Shown here: piece after piece, positions 1-6,210 of the stretch
How positions within the stretch are numbered: the stretch's first letter is position 1
Layout of the letters: each line of letters starts with the position of its first letter
Assembly: GCA_945874515.1 (NCBI GenBank)
Contig: CAMCHA010000140.1
Location: 1-6,848, forward strand
Length of the DNA: 6,848 nucleotides
Source: Asaia bogorensis
GTDB lineage: Bacteria; Pseudomonadota; Alphaproteobacteria; Acetobacterales; Acetobacteraceae
Direction: 5' to 3'
Notes under the pieces: generated by a model
The model's database searches: none
The model's input: the letters and a program-made list of their open reading frames with translations, nothing else
Told to the model about the DNA's origin: nothing
Translations under genes and position numbers: made by a program

Positions 1-1244
1 AAGGAAGCCGCGGTCACCACGCCCAAGGTGCGGGATACCTGCGCAAGGCTACCTGCGACACCACGATCCTCACGCGGCATGCGTTCCAGCAGCAGATCCG
101 TCACACTCACCTGAAACAGCCCAAGCCCAATGCCTTGCAGCGCCAGCGCCGCAACCAGCAACGGAATTGCGCCGCCCGAAGCACCAATCGCCCCAATCAG
201 CCAAAGCCCGGCAGAGGTCATCACAGACCCAATCAACGCCAACCGCGCCGCGCTGATGCGCGCCAGCAAGGCGCCGGCGAAGGGAGAAGCCGCCATCGCC
301 GCCAAATGCCCAATCGCCAGCACCAAGCCGCCCCAGCCCGCCGGCAAGGCCGCGCCATGCAGCAGCAAATAGGGCAGAAACAGCAGCACGGCGAAACAGG
401 CAAAATTCACGACGGCGGTTGCAATACAGGCAAACAGGAAATCCGCGTCTCGGAAATAGCGTAGCGCAATCACCGGCCGCGCAATGCGCCCAGCATGGCG
501 ACCATACCACCACCCCAGCACCAAAAACCCAAAGGCCAGCGCCAAGGATAGCGGATTGCCCACTGCAATATCCGGCGCGCGATTGATGCCAAGCAGCAGG
601 CAGCACATCATGCCCGTAATCAATACCGCGCCAGTCAGATCAAAACGCTCACGCTCTGCCGCGCGCGGTGGGGCGCGCAGAAACACACTCAAGCCCAGCG
701 CAGAGGCCGCGAGCGGCGCACGATACCAATAGACAGCCGACCAGCCGAAATGCTCCACCAGCACGCCGCCAATCAGTGGCCCAAGCCCGCCACCCGCGGC
801 AAAGCCAAAGGCGTAAAAGCCCAGAATGCGTGGGCGCAAAGCCTCGGTGAAATGGCTCGTTGCAAGCGCGGCGCCGCAGCCGATCACGAGCGCCGCACCG
901 ATGCCCTGCATCACGCGCGCCGCCAAAAGCCAGGCGTAATTTTCCGCCGTGGCGCAAAGGATGAAGGCCAGAATGCTCCAGGCCAATCCCAGGCGAAACA
1001 CGCGCAAATAGCCGAAGATATCGCCAAGCCGCCCAATGCCCAGCATCAGGCTGCCATAGGTCAGCACATAGCAGATCACCACCCATTGAATGCCGGTGCG
1101 CCCAAGTTCGAAACGCTCGGTAATCGCTGGAAAGGCGATATTCACGGATGTATCCAGCGGTACAATCATCGTACCGATCGCGATGATGACCAGCACCAGA
1201 ATGCCCGGTGCGCCAATACGGGGAAGTGTGCCCTCAGCGCGCAA
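1..1244 (-). CDS. MFS transporter, DHA2-like multidrug/solute exporter (C-terminus outside the window)
   Basis: This is an inner-membrane proton-driven exporter of the major facilitator superfamily; the substrate cannot be told. About 414 codons are open and the frame runs off the window at base 1, so the C-terminus is missing. From a TTG start at 1244, residues 30-41 (LDTSVNIAFPAI) match the DHA2 first-helix signature, residues 71-81 (GRLGDIFGYLR) are MFS motif A, R110 with QGIGAA is the motif B region, and residues 147-160 (GFAAGGGLGPLIGG) are the exporter motif C. Near the visible end, RGVAGSLAQVSRTLG resembles the late-helix motif of 14-helix transporters, so perhaps 50-80 residues are missing. 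The start is uncertain: TTG 1244 overlaps the end of azlD by 11 bases; TTG 1257-1259, GTG 1194-1196 and ATG 1167-1169 are alternatives, though the ATG would cut into the first helix. It is probably the last-read gene of the recX-azlC-azlD run. Confidence 0.88.
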   Translation of the reverse strand, partial: MRAEGTLPRIGAPGILVLVIIAIGTMIVPLDTSVNIAFPAITERFELGRTGIQWVVICYVLTYGSLMLGIGRLGDIFGYLRVFRLGLAWSILAFILCATAENYAWLLAARVMQGIGAALVIGCGAALATSHFTEALRPRILGFYAFGFAAGGGLGPLIGGVLVEHFGWSAVYWYRAPLAASALGLSVFLRAPPRAAERERFDLTGAVLITGMMCCLLLGINRAPDIAVGNPLSLALAFGFLVLGWWYGRHAGRIARPVIALRYFRDADFLFACIATAVVNFACFAVLLFLPYLLLHGAALPAGWGGLVLAIGHLAAMAASPFAGALLARISAARLALIGSVMTSAGLWLIGAIGASGGAIPLLVAALALQGIGLGLFQVSVTDLLLERMPREDRGVAGSLAQVSRTLGVVTAAS

Positions 1245-1554
1245 GGTACCAGGCTTCAAACGCGCCGAGACCCGCCATGGCGCCAACCCCAACCAGGATC
1301 GCCGCTGCCAGATTGCGCGAGAAATACTGCACCGCCACCACCGCCACTGCCGCCACCCAACCCTTCCAGCCATGCGCCGCGAGGGCCGGCATGGCATAGG
1401 CCATGAAGATCGGCCCCGGCAGATGCTGCAAGACCACTTCCACATAACGCGGCGGGCGCAGCGCGCGAAACAGCGCATAGCCCCCGGCGCGGCACAGATA
1501 AGTCGCCACCGCCATGCCGATGATGGCAAGCAGCACATCGGGGCGAAGGGTCAT
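1234..1554 (-). CDS. azlD: AzlD-family small subunit of branched-chain amino acid exporter
   Basis: This 106-residue hydrophobic protein is the small partner of AzlC. In the AzlCD/YgaZH family the two proteins together export branched-chain amino acids or analogues across the inner membrane. About four membrane segments are visible: residues 7-22, 40-58, 63-76 and 82-100. The segment ATYLCRAGGYALFRAL, the charged pair RYVEVVLQHLPG followed by AYAMPAL, and the later SRNLAAAILVG are typical of AzlD. The length is normal for the family. The start ATG (1552-1554) overlaps the stop of azlC by four bases, which indicates translational coupling, and the order azlC then azlD is the usual one. The family call is firm; the exported substrate is inferred from relatives. 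Confidence 0.9.
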   Translation of the reverse strand: MTLRPDVLLAIIGMAVATYLCRAGGYALFRALRPPRYVEVVLQHLPGPIFMAYAMPALAAHGWKGWVAAVAVVAVQYFSRNLAAAILVGVGAMAGLGAFEAWYLAR

Positions 1555-2273
1555 TCCCGGCGCAGTTCCAACCACGCACCCAGCGCTGCGCCGGCAAAGG
1601 CACCGATCAGCAGCGGCCAAGGCGCGCCGAGGCCCAGCTTCCAGGCCAGCACCGCCAGCACGCCCGCCAATAACCAAGGCCAGAAATCCCGCCGCACCCC
1701 GCGCCAAAGCGGCACCAGAATCGCCACAAAAGTTGCGATGGCCGCAAAGTAAAGTGGATGCCCCGCCGGAAATCGCACCGCCGAGCCCAGAATATGCCCA
1801 AGGCTGACCGAGATATTCCAGAAGCACCAAAGCGTCACACCAATGCCCAGCAGAAACCCGGCATCACGCCCGCCGCGCCGTTGTTCGGCGGCGGAAAGTG
1901 CGAAAGCGTGATCGACCATGAAGGCAAGGCTGCCCCACAGCTTCACCCCGCGCAGCTTGTCGAGCCAAGGCGCCAAAGCCGCCCCCATCGGCGCCATGCG
2001 GATATTCACCACAATCGCGGCAATGGTGGCGGCCATAATTGGCGCCGGCTCGGACCACAGCTCCAAGGCCAGCAATTGCGAAGACCCGGCGAAAACCAGC
2101 GCCGACATCAGCAGGGTTTCAAGCCAGGAAAGCCCCTTCTGGTCGGAAATCACCCCCACCACCAACCCAAACGGAAAGGTGCCAATCACCAAGGGAAGGG
2201 CAGTGCGGATGCCGCGCGCCACGCCATGCCGGGTGAAGACCACCGGTCCTTTGATCTCAGTCTGATCACTCAT
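1551..2273 (-). CDS. azlC: AzlC-family large subunit of branched-chain amino acid exporter
   Basis: This 240-residue membrane protein is the large subunit of an AzlCD/YgaZH exporter. The diagnostic N-terminal block is clear: GIRTALPLVIGTFPFGLVVG at residues 21-40, then a stretch ending FAGSSQLLALEL at 61-72. NIRMAPMGAALAPWL (90-104) and FMVDHAFALS (118-127) are the conserved central elements. The C-terminal half holds three to four further helices. The ATG at 2271-2273 was chosen because it gives the family's usual length and sits in the ATGA overlap with the recX stop. The same frame stays open to 2444, but that extension lies wholly within recX and looks like shadow sequence rich in Gly, Ala and Arg. 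No strong Shine-Dalgarno is seen, in line with coupling to recX. Substrate export of branched-chain amino acids is known for the family and inferred here. Confidence 0.92.
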   Translation of the reverse strand: MSDQTEIKGPVVFTRHGVARGIRTALPLVIGTFPFGLVVGVISDQKGLSWLETLLMSALVFAGSSQLLALELWSEPAPIMAATIAAIVVNIRMAPMGAALAPWLDKLRGVKLWGSLAFMVDHAFALSAAEQRRGGRDAGFLLGIGVTLWCFWNISVSLGHILGSAVRFPAGHPLYFAAIATFVAILVPLWRGVRRDFWPWLLAGVLAVLAWKLGLGAPWPLLIGAFAGAALGAWLELRRE

Positions 2274-2872
2274 TCGCGCCGGCCTGCGAGCAGCATTTCT
2301 TCGGCCTCGGCCGGGTCCATCGCCAAGGCGCGGCGCGCGACACCTTGGGCAAAGCCCCCACGCGCCAGCGCCGCCAGCGCCTTCATCCGCGCCGGCGCAT
2401 CCGCTGTCACGCGCGCAAAGGGCCCAACCCGGCGACGGCGACAAAAGGCCAGCGCGGCCAGCAGCTCAGTCTCCTCACCTTCTGGCAGGGCGGCGGCGGC
2501 GGTCTCGGTCTCGATCCCTTTGGCGGCGAGGTGCGCGGCGATGGCCCGGCGGGAATGGCCGGAACGCGTCAGGCGCCGGGCTCGGCTTTCGGCAAAAGCG
2601 GCATCATTCACCGCGCCCGCGGCAACCAGGCTTTTCGCGATGCCGGCGATCTCTGCCGATAGCGCGGCGGCGCTGGCGGTAATCGCCTCCCGCGACTGGC
2701 CCTCAGCCTCGGCAGCGCGGGCCCAGCGGGCGATGCGGCGTTCCAACACGCGCCGGAGCCCTACCTCGGTCGCCGCGAAGCGCGCCAGGTGGGCCAGCGC
2801 CGCTTCACGCAGCCGCGCTGCATTGGGCGGCGGGCCGGCGGCGCGGCGCGGGCGTTTTGGGGCATCGGACAT
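2270..2872 (-). CDS. recX: Regulatory protein RecX
   Basis: RecX binds RecA filaments and modulates, usually inhibits, recombinase activity in the cytoplasm. The 200-residue protein shows the tandem three-helix layout of the family: LREAALAHLARFAATEVGLRRVL near residues 18-40, then a second repeat with VAAGAVNDAAFAESRARRLTRSGHSRRAIAAHLAAKGIE, and a later ALAFCRRRRVGPF. The 'hxDxxFAxxxxxxrxxxGxsrrxIxxxLxxKGI' pattern is the best evidence. Internal blocks are very rich in Ala and Arg, as often in GC-rich genomes. ATG 2870-2872 is preferred (AGAAAG lies about six bases upstream); a TTG at 2906-2908 is in frame but adds an unlikely MCGVARSCQ lead. recA is not adjacent. Its stop overlaps the azlC start (ATGA), and it is divergent from the dioxygenase gene. 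Confidence 0.85.
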   Translation of the reverse strand: MSDAPKRPRRAAGPPPNAARLREAALAHLARFAATEVGLRRVLERRIARWARAAEAEGQSREAITASAAALSAEIAGIAKSLVAAGAVNDAAFAESRARRLTRSGHSRRAIAAHLAAKGIETETAAAALPEGEETELLAALAFCRRRRVGPFARVTADAPARMKALAALARGGFAQGVARRALAMDPAEAEEMLLAGRRE

Positions 2873-2913
2873 CGTCGCTTTCTGGCATGAACGGGCCACG
2901 CCGCACAAACCGC

Positions 2914-2941
2914 TTCAAAGCGCCGAATTCCGCGCTATGAT
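2914..2941 (+). promoter_or_regulatory. Putative sigma70-type promoter for the dioxygenase gene
   Basis: A TATGAT box at 2936-2941 matches five of six bases of the consensus -10. TTCAAA at 2914-2919 is a weaker -35 match (four of six) with a 16-base spacer. Transcription would begin near 2948, giving a leader of about 30 bases that includes the inverted repeat and Shine-Dalgarno site. This is pattern matching only and consensus boxes are less reliable in alphaproteobacteria. Confidence 0.4.
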
Positions 2942-2951
2942 CCCCCAAAAG

Positions 2952-2966
2952 GCGTGATCATCACGC
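2952..2966. promoter_or_regulatory. Perfect 15-base inverted repeat, candidate operator
   Basis: GCGTGATCATCACGC has two perfect 7-base arms around a single central base. It lies just after the expected transcription start and directly before the Shine-Dalgarno site of the dioxygenase gene, a position where a bound repressor would block expression. A GntR-, MarR- or FadR-like dimer is possible, but no regulator gene is present in the window. It could also form only a tight, loopless structure in RNA, which makes DNA-level recognition more likely. Confidence 0.45.
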
Positions 2967-2968
2967 AG

Positions 2969-2974
2969 AGGAGG
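2969..2974 (+). promoter_or_regulatory. Strong Shine-Dalgarno AGGAGG that decides the dioxygenase start
   Basis: AGGAGG is followed by two adjacent in-frame ATG codons at 2977 and 2980. The first lies only two bases from the site and the second five, so the second is the better-placed start. Confidence 0.75.
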
Positions 2975-2979
2975 AAATG

Positions 2980-3867
2980 ATGAGTGTCACCATCACCCCC
3001 GCCAATCCGGCGCGGCCCGATTTTGTCGGCGTGGTTGCCGGCATTGATTTGAAAAACCCCGTCAGCGCAGCAGATGCCGCCGCCATTGATGCCGGCATGG
3101 ATCGCTTCGGTGTGCTGGTCTTTCACGGCCAGGACATCAATGACGAACAGCAATTGGCCTTCAGCCGCCACTTCGGCCCGCTTGAAACCGCCACCGGCGA
3201 TATCGCCAAGGTTGCGGATCGGCGCCTTGCCATGGAGGTGAATGACATCTCCAACCTCGACAAGAATTCCAATGTGCTGGCGCGCGATGATCGGCGGCGC
3301 CTGTTCAGCCTAGGCAATATGCTCTGGCACAGCGATTCATCCTTCAAGGCGACGCCCGCGAAATATTCCCTGCTGTCGGCTCGTGTGATTCCGGGTGAGG
3401 GCGGCAATACGGAATTCGCCGATATGCGCGCCGCCTGGGATGCGCTGGACGCTGCGACCAAGGCGGAAATCCGTGACATGACCACGGATCACAGCCAGAT
3501 ATTTTCGCGCGGCATTTTGGGCTTCACGGATTTCACGGAAGAAGAACGCCAAAAATGGGCGCCGGTGCCGCAGCGCCTGGTGCGCCGCCATCCGAAAACT
3601 GGGCGGCTTTCGCTGTTTCTTTCAGCCCATGCCGGACAAATCCATGGCTTGCCGGTGCCCGAAGCCCGCGCCATGCTGCGTGATCTGACGGAACACGCGA
3701 CCCAGCGCGAATTCGTCCATGCCCATGTCTGGCGCGCGCATGATCTGGTGATGTGGGATAACCGCGTGACCATGCACCGCGCGCGGCGCTACCCGGCGGA
3801 TAAGCCGCGCGATCTGCATCGGACAACGGTTGCCGACAGCGCGCCGACCTTGGCGCAGGCAGCGTGA
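2980..3867 (+). CDS. TauD/TfdA-family Fe(II)/2-oxoglutarate-dependent dioxygenase
   Basis: The enzyme uses Fe(II), O2 and 2-oxoglutarate to hydroxylate a substrate, often ending in C-O or C-S cleavage, in the cytoplasm. It has 295 residues from the ATG at 2980. Iron ligands are H117 and D119 (WHSDSSF) and H266 (NRVTMHRARR); R281 and R277 (PRDLHRTTV) bind 2-oxoglutarate. The spacing H-to-H of 149 and H-to-R of 15 equals that of TfdA (H114, D116, H263, R278) as I remember it. The blocks AKYSLLSARVIP, GGNTEFADMRAAWDAL, LGFTDFTEEE and HAGQIHGLPVPEARAMLRDL are those seen in TfdA, the 2,4-dichlorophenoxyacetate enzyme, and related proteins, so the TfdA side of the family is closer than taurine TauD. 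True substrate is unknown; aryloxyalkanoates or other carboxylates are candidates. It is transcribed alone, divergent from recX and convergent with the racemase-like gene. Confidence 0.9.
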   Translation: MSVTITPANPARPDFVGVVAGIDLKNPVSAADAAAIDAGMDRFGVLVFHGQDINDEQQLAFSRHFGPLETATGDIAKVADRRLAMEVNDISNLDKNSNVLARDDRRRLFSLGNMLWHSDSSFKATPAKYSLLSARVIPGEGGNTEFADMRAAWDALDAATKAEIRDMTTDHSQIFSRGILGFTDFTEEERQKWAPVPQRLVRRHPKTGRLSLFLSAHAGQIHGLPVPEARAMLRDLTEHATQREFVHAHVWRAHDLVMWDNRVTMHRARRYPADKPRDLHRTTVADSAPTLAQAA

Positions 3868-3883
3868 TGGCGTTTTGACGGAA

Positions 3884-4969
3884 TCACTCCACGGCGAAAT
3901 GCCGTAACGCCGCCGCATCCCATTCAAGCCCAAGCCCCGGCGCATCGGATACCAATGCCATACCATCCCGCACCACCAAAGCCTGTCGCAGTAAGGGTGC
4001 AGCGATATCCAGATGTTCCAAATAATGCGCGGTGGGCGTCGCTTGCAGCAAATGCGCGCTGACTTCGACAAAGATATGCGATGACATTGGCACCCGCTGC
4101 GCTGCCGCCATGGCAGCGGCGCGGAGCCACCCTGTCACGCCACCAATCTTCATCGCATCCGGCATACAGAAATCGCAGGCGCCAGCCGCCAAGGCGCGCT
4201 GCATGCCGGCGGGGCCCCACCAATTCTCCCCACCCTGGATCGGGATGTCGAGCCGTGTGGCCAATGCCGCCATGCCGGCATCATCTTGCACCGGCAGCGG
4301 TTCTTCCAGCCAGCGCACATCAAGCGCCTGCAAAGCGCGCCCGCGCCGTTCCGCTTCCGGCAGCGTCAGCGCCTGATTGTAATCCACGAAGATCGCGACA
4401 TCATCGCCCACCACACCGCGCACCGCGCGCACCGTCGCCAGATCATCTTCAAGCTTTGGGTGGCCGAGTTTGAATTTCACCGCCCGCGCGCCAAGCCGCG
4501 CCACCGCCTGGCCGGCTTCTTCCGAGAGCATCGCCGGCCCCCATCCGCGGAGCGAGGCGTATATCGGCATGGGCCGCGCCTCGGCGCCCAGCATGGCGTA
4601 AAGCGGCAGCCCTGCGCGGCGGGAAAGCGCATCCCAAAGCGCCATATCCAGGAGCGAAAGCGCGATCTGCACGAGCCCTTCACTGCCCAGGATGCGAAAC
4701 CCGTCATGCAATTCGCGCCAGAGCGATGTTGGCGCCAATGGCCGGCCAATCAGCCCCTCACCAATCGAACGCGCAAGTGACGCCGTCGGCCCAAGTGCGG
4801 CGCGCGTATAGGGAAAGACATAGGCCGTGCCGGTGGCGCCATCCTTGGTGGTGACTTCCGCAATCACCAAGGGCGCGCGGGGAATGACATTCAGGCTATT
4901 GCGCAGCGGTGGATCAATCGGCGCATCCACGCAGTGAATGGTGATGGCGCTGATGGTGGTCTGGGTCAT
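3884..4969 (-). CDS. Mandelate racemase-subgroup enolase superfamily enzyme
   Basis: These enzymes abstract the proton alpha to a carboxylate, with Mg2+ stabilising the enolate. The 361-residue protein (family about 360) has an N-terminal capping domain (about 1-125) and a barrel. All mandelate racemase (MR) active-site residues are present, each one position later than I recall for the Pseudomonas enzyme: K165 and K167 (VKFKLG), metal ligands D196 (VDYNQ), E222 (WLEEPLP) and E248 (GGENW), the D271-H298 dyad (MPDAMKIGG; SSHIF) and E318 (YLEHLD). F52 and Y54 (VFPYT) match the MR hydrophobic pocket. The block from MPDAMKIGGVTGW to TPTAHYLEHLD is almost MR-like throughout. Racemisation of mandelate or a similar aromatic 2-hydroxy acid is therefore plausible, but acid-sugar dehydratases share this scaffold. 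It converges on the dioxygenase with 16 bases between stops and follows the YihY gene by 42 bases. Confidence 0.9.
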   Translation of the reverse strand: MTQTTISAITIHCVDAPIDPPLRNSLNVIPRAPLVIAEVTTKDGATGTAYVFPYTRAALGPTASLARSIGEGLIGRPLAPTSLWRELHDGFRILGSEGLVQIALSLLDMALWDALSRRAGLPLYAMLGAEARPMPIYASLRGWGPAMLSEEAGQAVARLGARAVKFKLGHPKLEDDLATVRAVRGVVGDDVAIFVDYNQALTLPEAERRGRALQALDVRWLEEPLPVQDDAGMAALATRLDIPIQGGENWWGPAGMQRALAAGACDFCMPDAMKIGGVTGWLRAAAMAAAQRVPMSSHIFVEVSAHLLQATPTAHYLEHLDIAAPLLRQALVVRDGMALVSDAPGLGLEWDAAALRHFAVE

Positions 4970-4975
4970 GCGGGG

Positions 4976-4980
4976 CCTCC
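4976..4980 (-). promoter_or_regulatory. Shine-Dalgarno of the mandelate racemase-like gene
   Basis: On the minus strand GGAGG lies six bases before the ATG at 4967-4969. This supports that start and independent translation despite the short gap to the upstream gene. Confidence 0.7.
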
Positions 4981-5011
4981 GCCGCGATTCTGGCCCGGCG
5001 GCGCGCCGCTG

Positions 5012-5860
5012 TCACCACGCCCCGGCTTGCGTCGCCAAGGCCACGTTCAACTCGGCACCCAGCAGCACGACATAAACGCTGACATAGAACCACATCAGCA
5101 GGCCGACCGTGGCGCCAAGCGGGCCATACATGGCGTCATAGGTTGCGAAGTCTGCCACATAAAGGCTGAAGGCCGCGGACCCCAAAGCCCATAGCAGCGT
5201 TGCCATGAAAACGCCTGGCAGGATGCGGCGGATCGGCAGGCGGCGTGATGCCGGCCCCAGCCGATACACGGCCAGCAGCGAAAGCCCAATCAGCAACAAC
5301 AGCGTCAGCAGCGAAAGTCCGCGCAGCGAAAGCGCTTGCAGCGCGGGCAAGCCGATCAACGCAAAAATGCCTGGCAAGGCGACCAACGCCGCAATCGCAA
5401 TCACAGCGGCCAAGGTTGCCGCCAGCGTCAGCCCAATGGCCAAAGCGTGATAGCGAAAGAAGGGCCGTGTTTCTTCCACATGATGCGCCATGTTCAGCGC
5501 GCCGATGGTCGCACGCGTGCCGGCAGAAGCACTCCATATCGCGATGCAGGCGCTGAGTATCGCGCTCCATTCCAGGCGGGGGCGTGGCGCTTCCACCAGA
5601 TCATGCACCCGTGTTGCGATCATCTCAAAAGTGTCTTCGGGCACCAATTCGCGCAGCACTTCAAGCTGCGGCTCTACTGCCGCCGCGTCGAACACCATGC
5701 CGTAGAGCGAGATCAGCAGGAAAATGCCGGGAAACAGCGCCAGCATGGCATAGAAGGCGCAGCCCGCGCTGGTCAGGGCAATGCGATCGGAAGCGGAAGC
5801 CCGCAGCACGCGCATGAGTATGGCGGTTGCGCCGAATTGGGCGATTTTGGCTTGCGACAT
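5012..5860 (-). CDS. YihY/BrkB (UPF0761) family inner-membrane protein
   Basis: This 282-residue polytopic membrane protein belongs to the YihY/BrkB family, whose biochemical function is not settled; the old 'virulence factor BrkB' and 'ribonuclease BN' names are considered misleading. About six membrane segments are visible: residues 30-56, 97-114, 138-170, 180-200, 214-236 and 247-271. The first contains the family hallmark SAGCAFYAMLALFPGIFLL. The last is equally typical: YGPLGATVGLLMWFY, then VVLLGAELNVAL. Length is near the family's 280-300. The ATG at 5858-5860 has AAGGGG four bases upstream, inside a hairpin (listed separately). It lies 39 bases after the EF-hand gene and 42 before the racemase-like gene, so co-transcription is possible. 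Confidence 0.88.
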   Translation of the reverse strand: MSQAKIAQFGATAILMRVLRASASDRIALTSAGCAFYAMLALFPGIFLLISLYGMVFDAAAVEPQLEVLRELVPEDTFEMIATRVHDLVEAPRPRLEWSAILSACIAIWSASAGTRATIGALNMAHHVEETRPFFRYHALAIGLTLAATLAAVIAIAALVALPGIFALIGLPALQALSLRGLSLLTLLLLIGLSLLAVYRLGPASRRLPIRRILPGVFMATLLWALGSAAFSLYVADFATYDAMYGPLGATVGLLMWFYVSVYVVLLGAELNVALATQAGAW

Positions 5861-5878
5861 GATCCCCTTATAGGATCA
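5860..5878 (-). promoter_or_regulatory. Hairpin covering the ribosome binding site of the YihY-family gene
   Basis: On the minus strand TGATCC and GGATCA form a perfect 6-base stem around the 7-base loop TATAAGG. The Shine-Dalgarno AAGGGG is split between loop and stem, and the A of the start codon is the last stem base. Such a structure could lower translation or make it dependent on a helper. The same bases CTATAAG could instead be a -10 box. No experimental support is visible. Confidence 0.4.
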
Positions 5879-5899
5879 GGCCGGCGGGATGCGGAAGAA

Positions 5900-6199
5900 T
5901 CAGACTTTTGAGCGTTCCGGCACCTGATAGGCGCGCTTCGCAGTAGCCCTCAGCTCCAGCGGAGAAATTCGGCCATCTTGGTCCGTATCCATCCGCTGGA
6001 GCATGGCAGCGAGCGTGTTGCCCGTGGGTGTCCCCGGACCGGCAGTTCTTGCCGGGCTGTGCCGCAATTCTTGCAGCATGGGCGCGAATTCTTTTCGCCC
6101 CCCTGCGACGTCAAGCCGAGCCGCGTCTTGCGTGCTCTGCATGCGGCGGGCCCGGACCTCCTGAGGAGCTGTCAAAGACTTTTCCGGAACCACCAACAT
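5900..6199 (-). CDS. Small EF-hand domain protein
   Basis: With the ATG at 6197-6199 this is a 99-residue, basic, polar protein. Its only recognisable element is one canonical EF-hand calcium loop at residues 71-82, DTDQDGRISPLE (bases 5954-5989), with D71, D73, D75, G76, I78 and E82 all at the consensus places. Flanking segments NTLAAMLQRM and LELRATAKRAYQ fit the E and F helices. EF-hands usually pair, so a single one suggests a dimer or a partner protein. No signal peptide or membrane segment is seen. A GTG at 6257-6259 would add 20 residues containing a QN-rich hexapeptide repeat; I prefer the ATG because GGGG lies eight bases before it, but this is weak. The N-terminal part is unrecognised. 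It lies between the methyltransferase and the YihY gene and may be co-transcribed with them. Confidence 0.65.
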   Translation of the reverse strand: MLVVPEKSLTAPQEVRARRMQSTQDAARLDVAGGRKEFAPMLQELRHSPARTAGPGTPTGNTLAAMLQRMDTDQDGRISPLELRATAKRAYQVPERSKV

Positions 6200-6210
6200 C
6201 GTCGCAACCC

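Noticed and set aside
130..1752. Several plus-strand frames (for example 750-1406 and 1090-1752) across the MFS/azlD region
   Set aside because: The products are basic, Pro/Gln/His/Arg-rich shadow sequences opposite clear membrane-protein genes.
2274..2444. Upstream extension of azlC to a start at 2444
   Set aside because: The extra residues fall inside recX, are compositionally odd and exceed the family length; the ATGA overlap start at 2273 fits better.
2873..2908. TTG start at 2908 for recX
   Set aside because: It adds a Cys-rich lead not typical of RecX, and the ATG at 2872 has a reasonable purine-rich site upstream.
1758..2957. A 399-codon plus-strand open frame antisense to recX and azlC
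   Set aside because: It lies opposite two well-recognised genes, its product is low-complexity and rich in Arg, Ala, Ser and Pro, and it shows no domain. Long antisense frames are expected in GC-rich DNA.
3869..3911. Nested pairing GGCGTT/AACGCC around ACGGC-GAAAT-GCCGT between the convergent genes as a bidirectional terminator
   Set aside because: The inner stem is only five bases, it lies in the coding end of the racemase-like gene, and no T tract follows on either strand.
4979..5009. GC-rich inverted repeats just after the YihY-family stop (CCGCCG/CGGCGG with an 11-base loop, and a 12-base palindrome at 4998-5009) as a terminator
   Set aside because: There is no run of T on the minus-strand side, one palindrome has no loop, and the Shine-Dalgarno of the next gene lies within the region. 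It is better explained by base composition.
5270..5340. Recurring CAGCGAAAG motif in the YihY-family gene
   Set aside because: It encodes repeated Leu-Ser-Leu turns of a membrane segment with the same codons; there is no regular period and no sign of a mobile or regulatory repeat.
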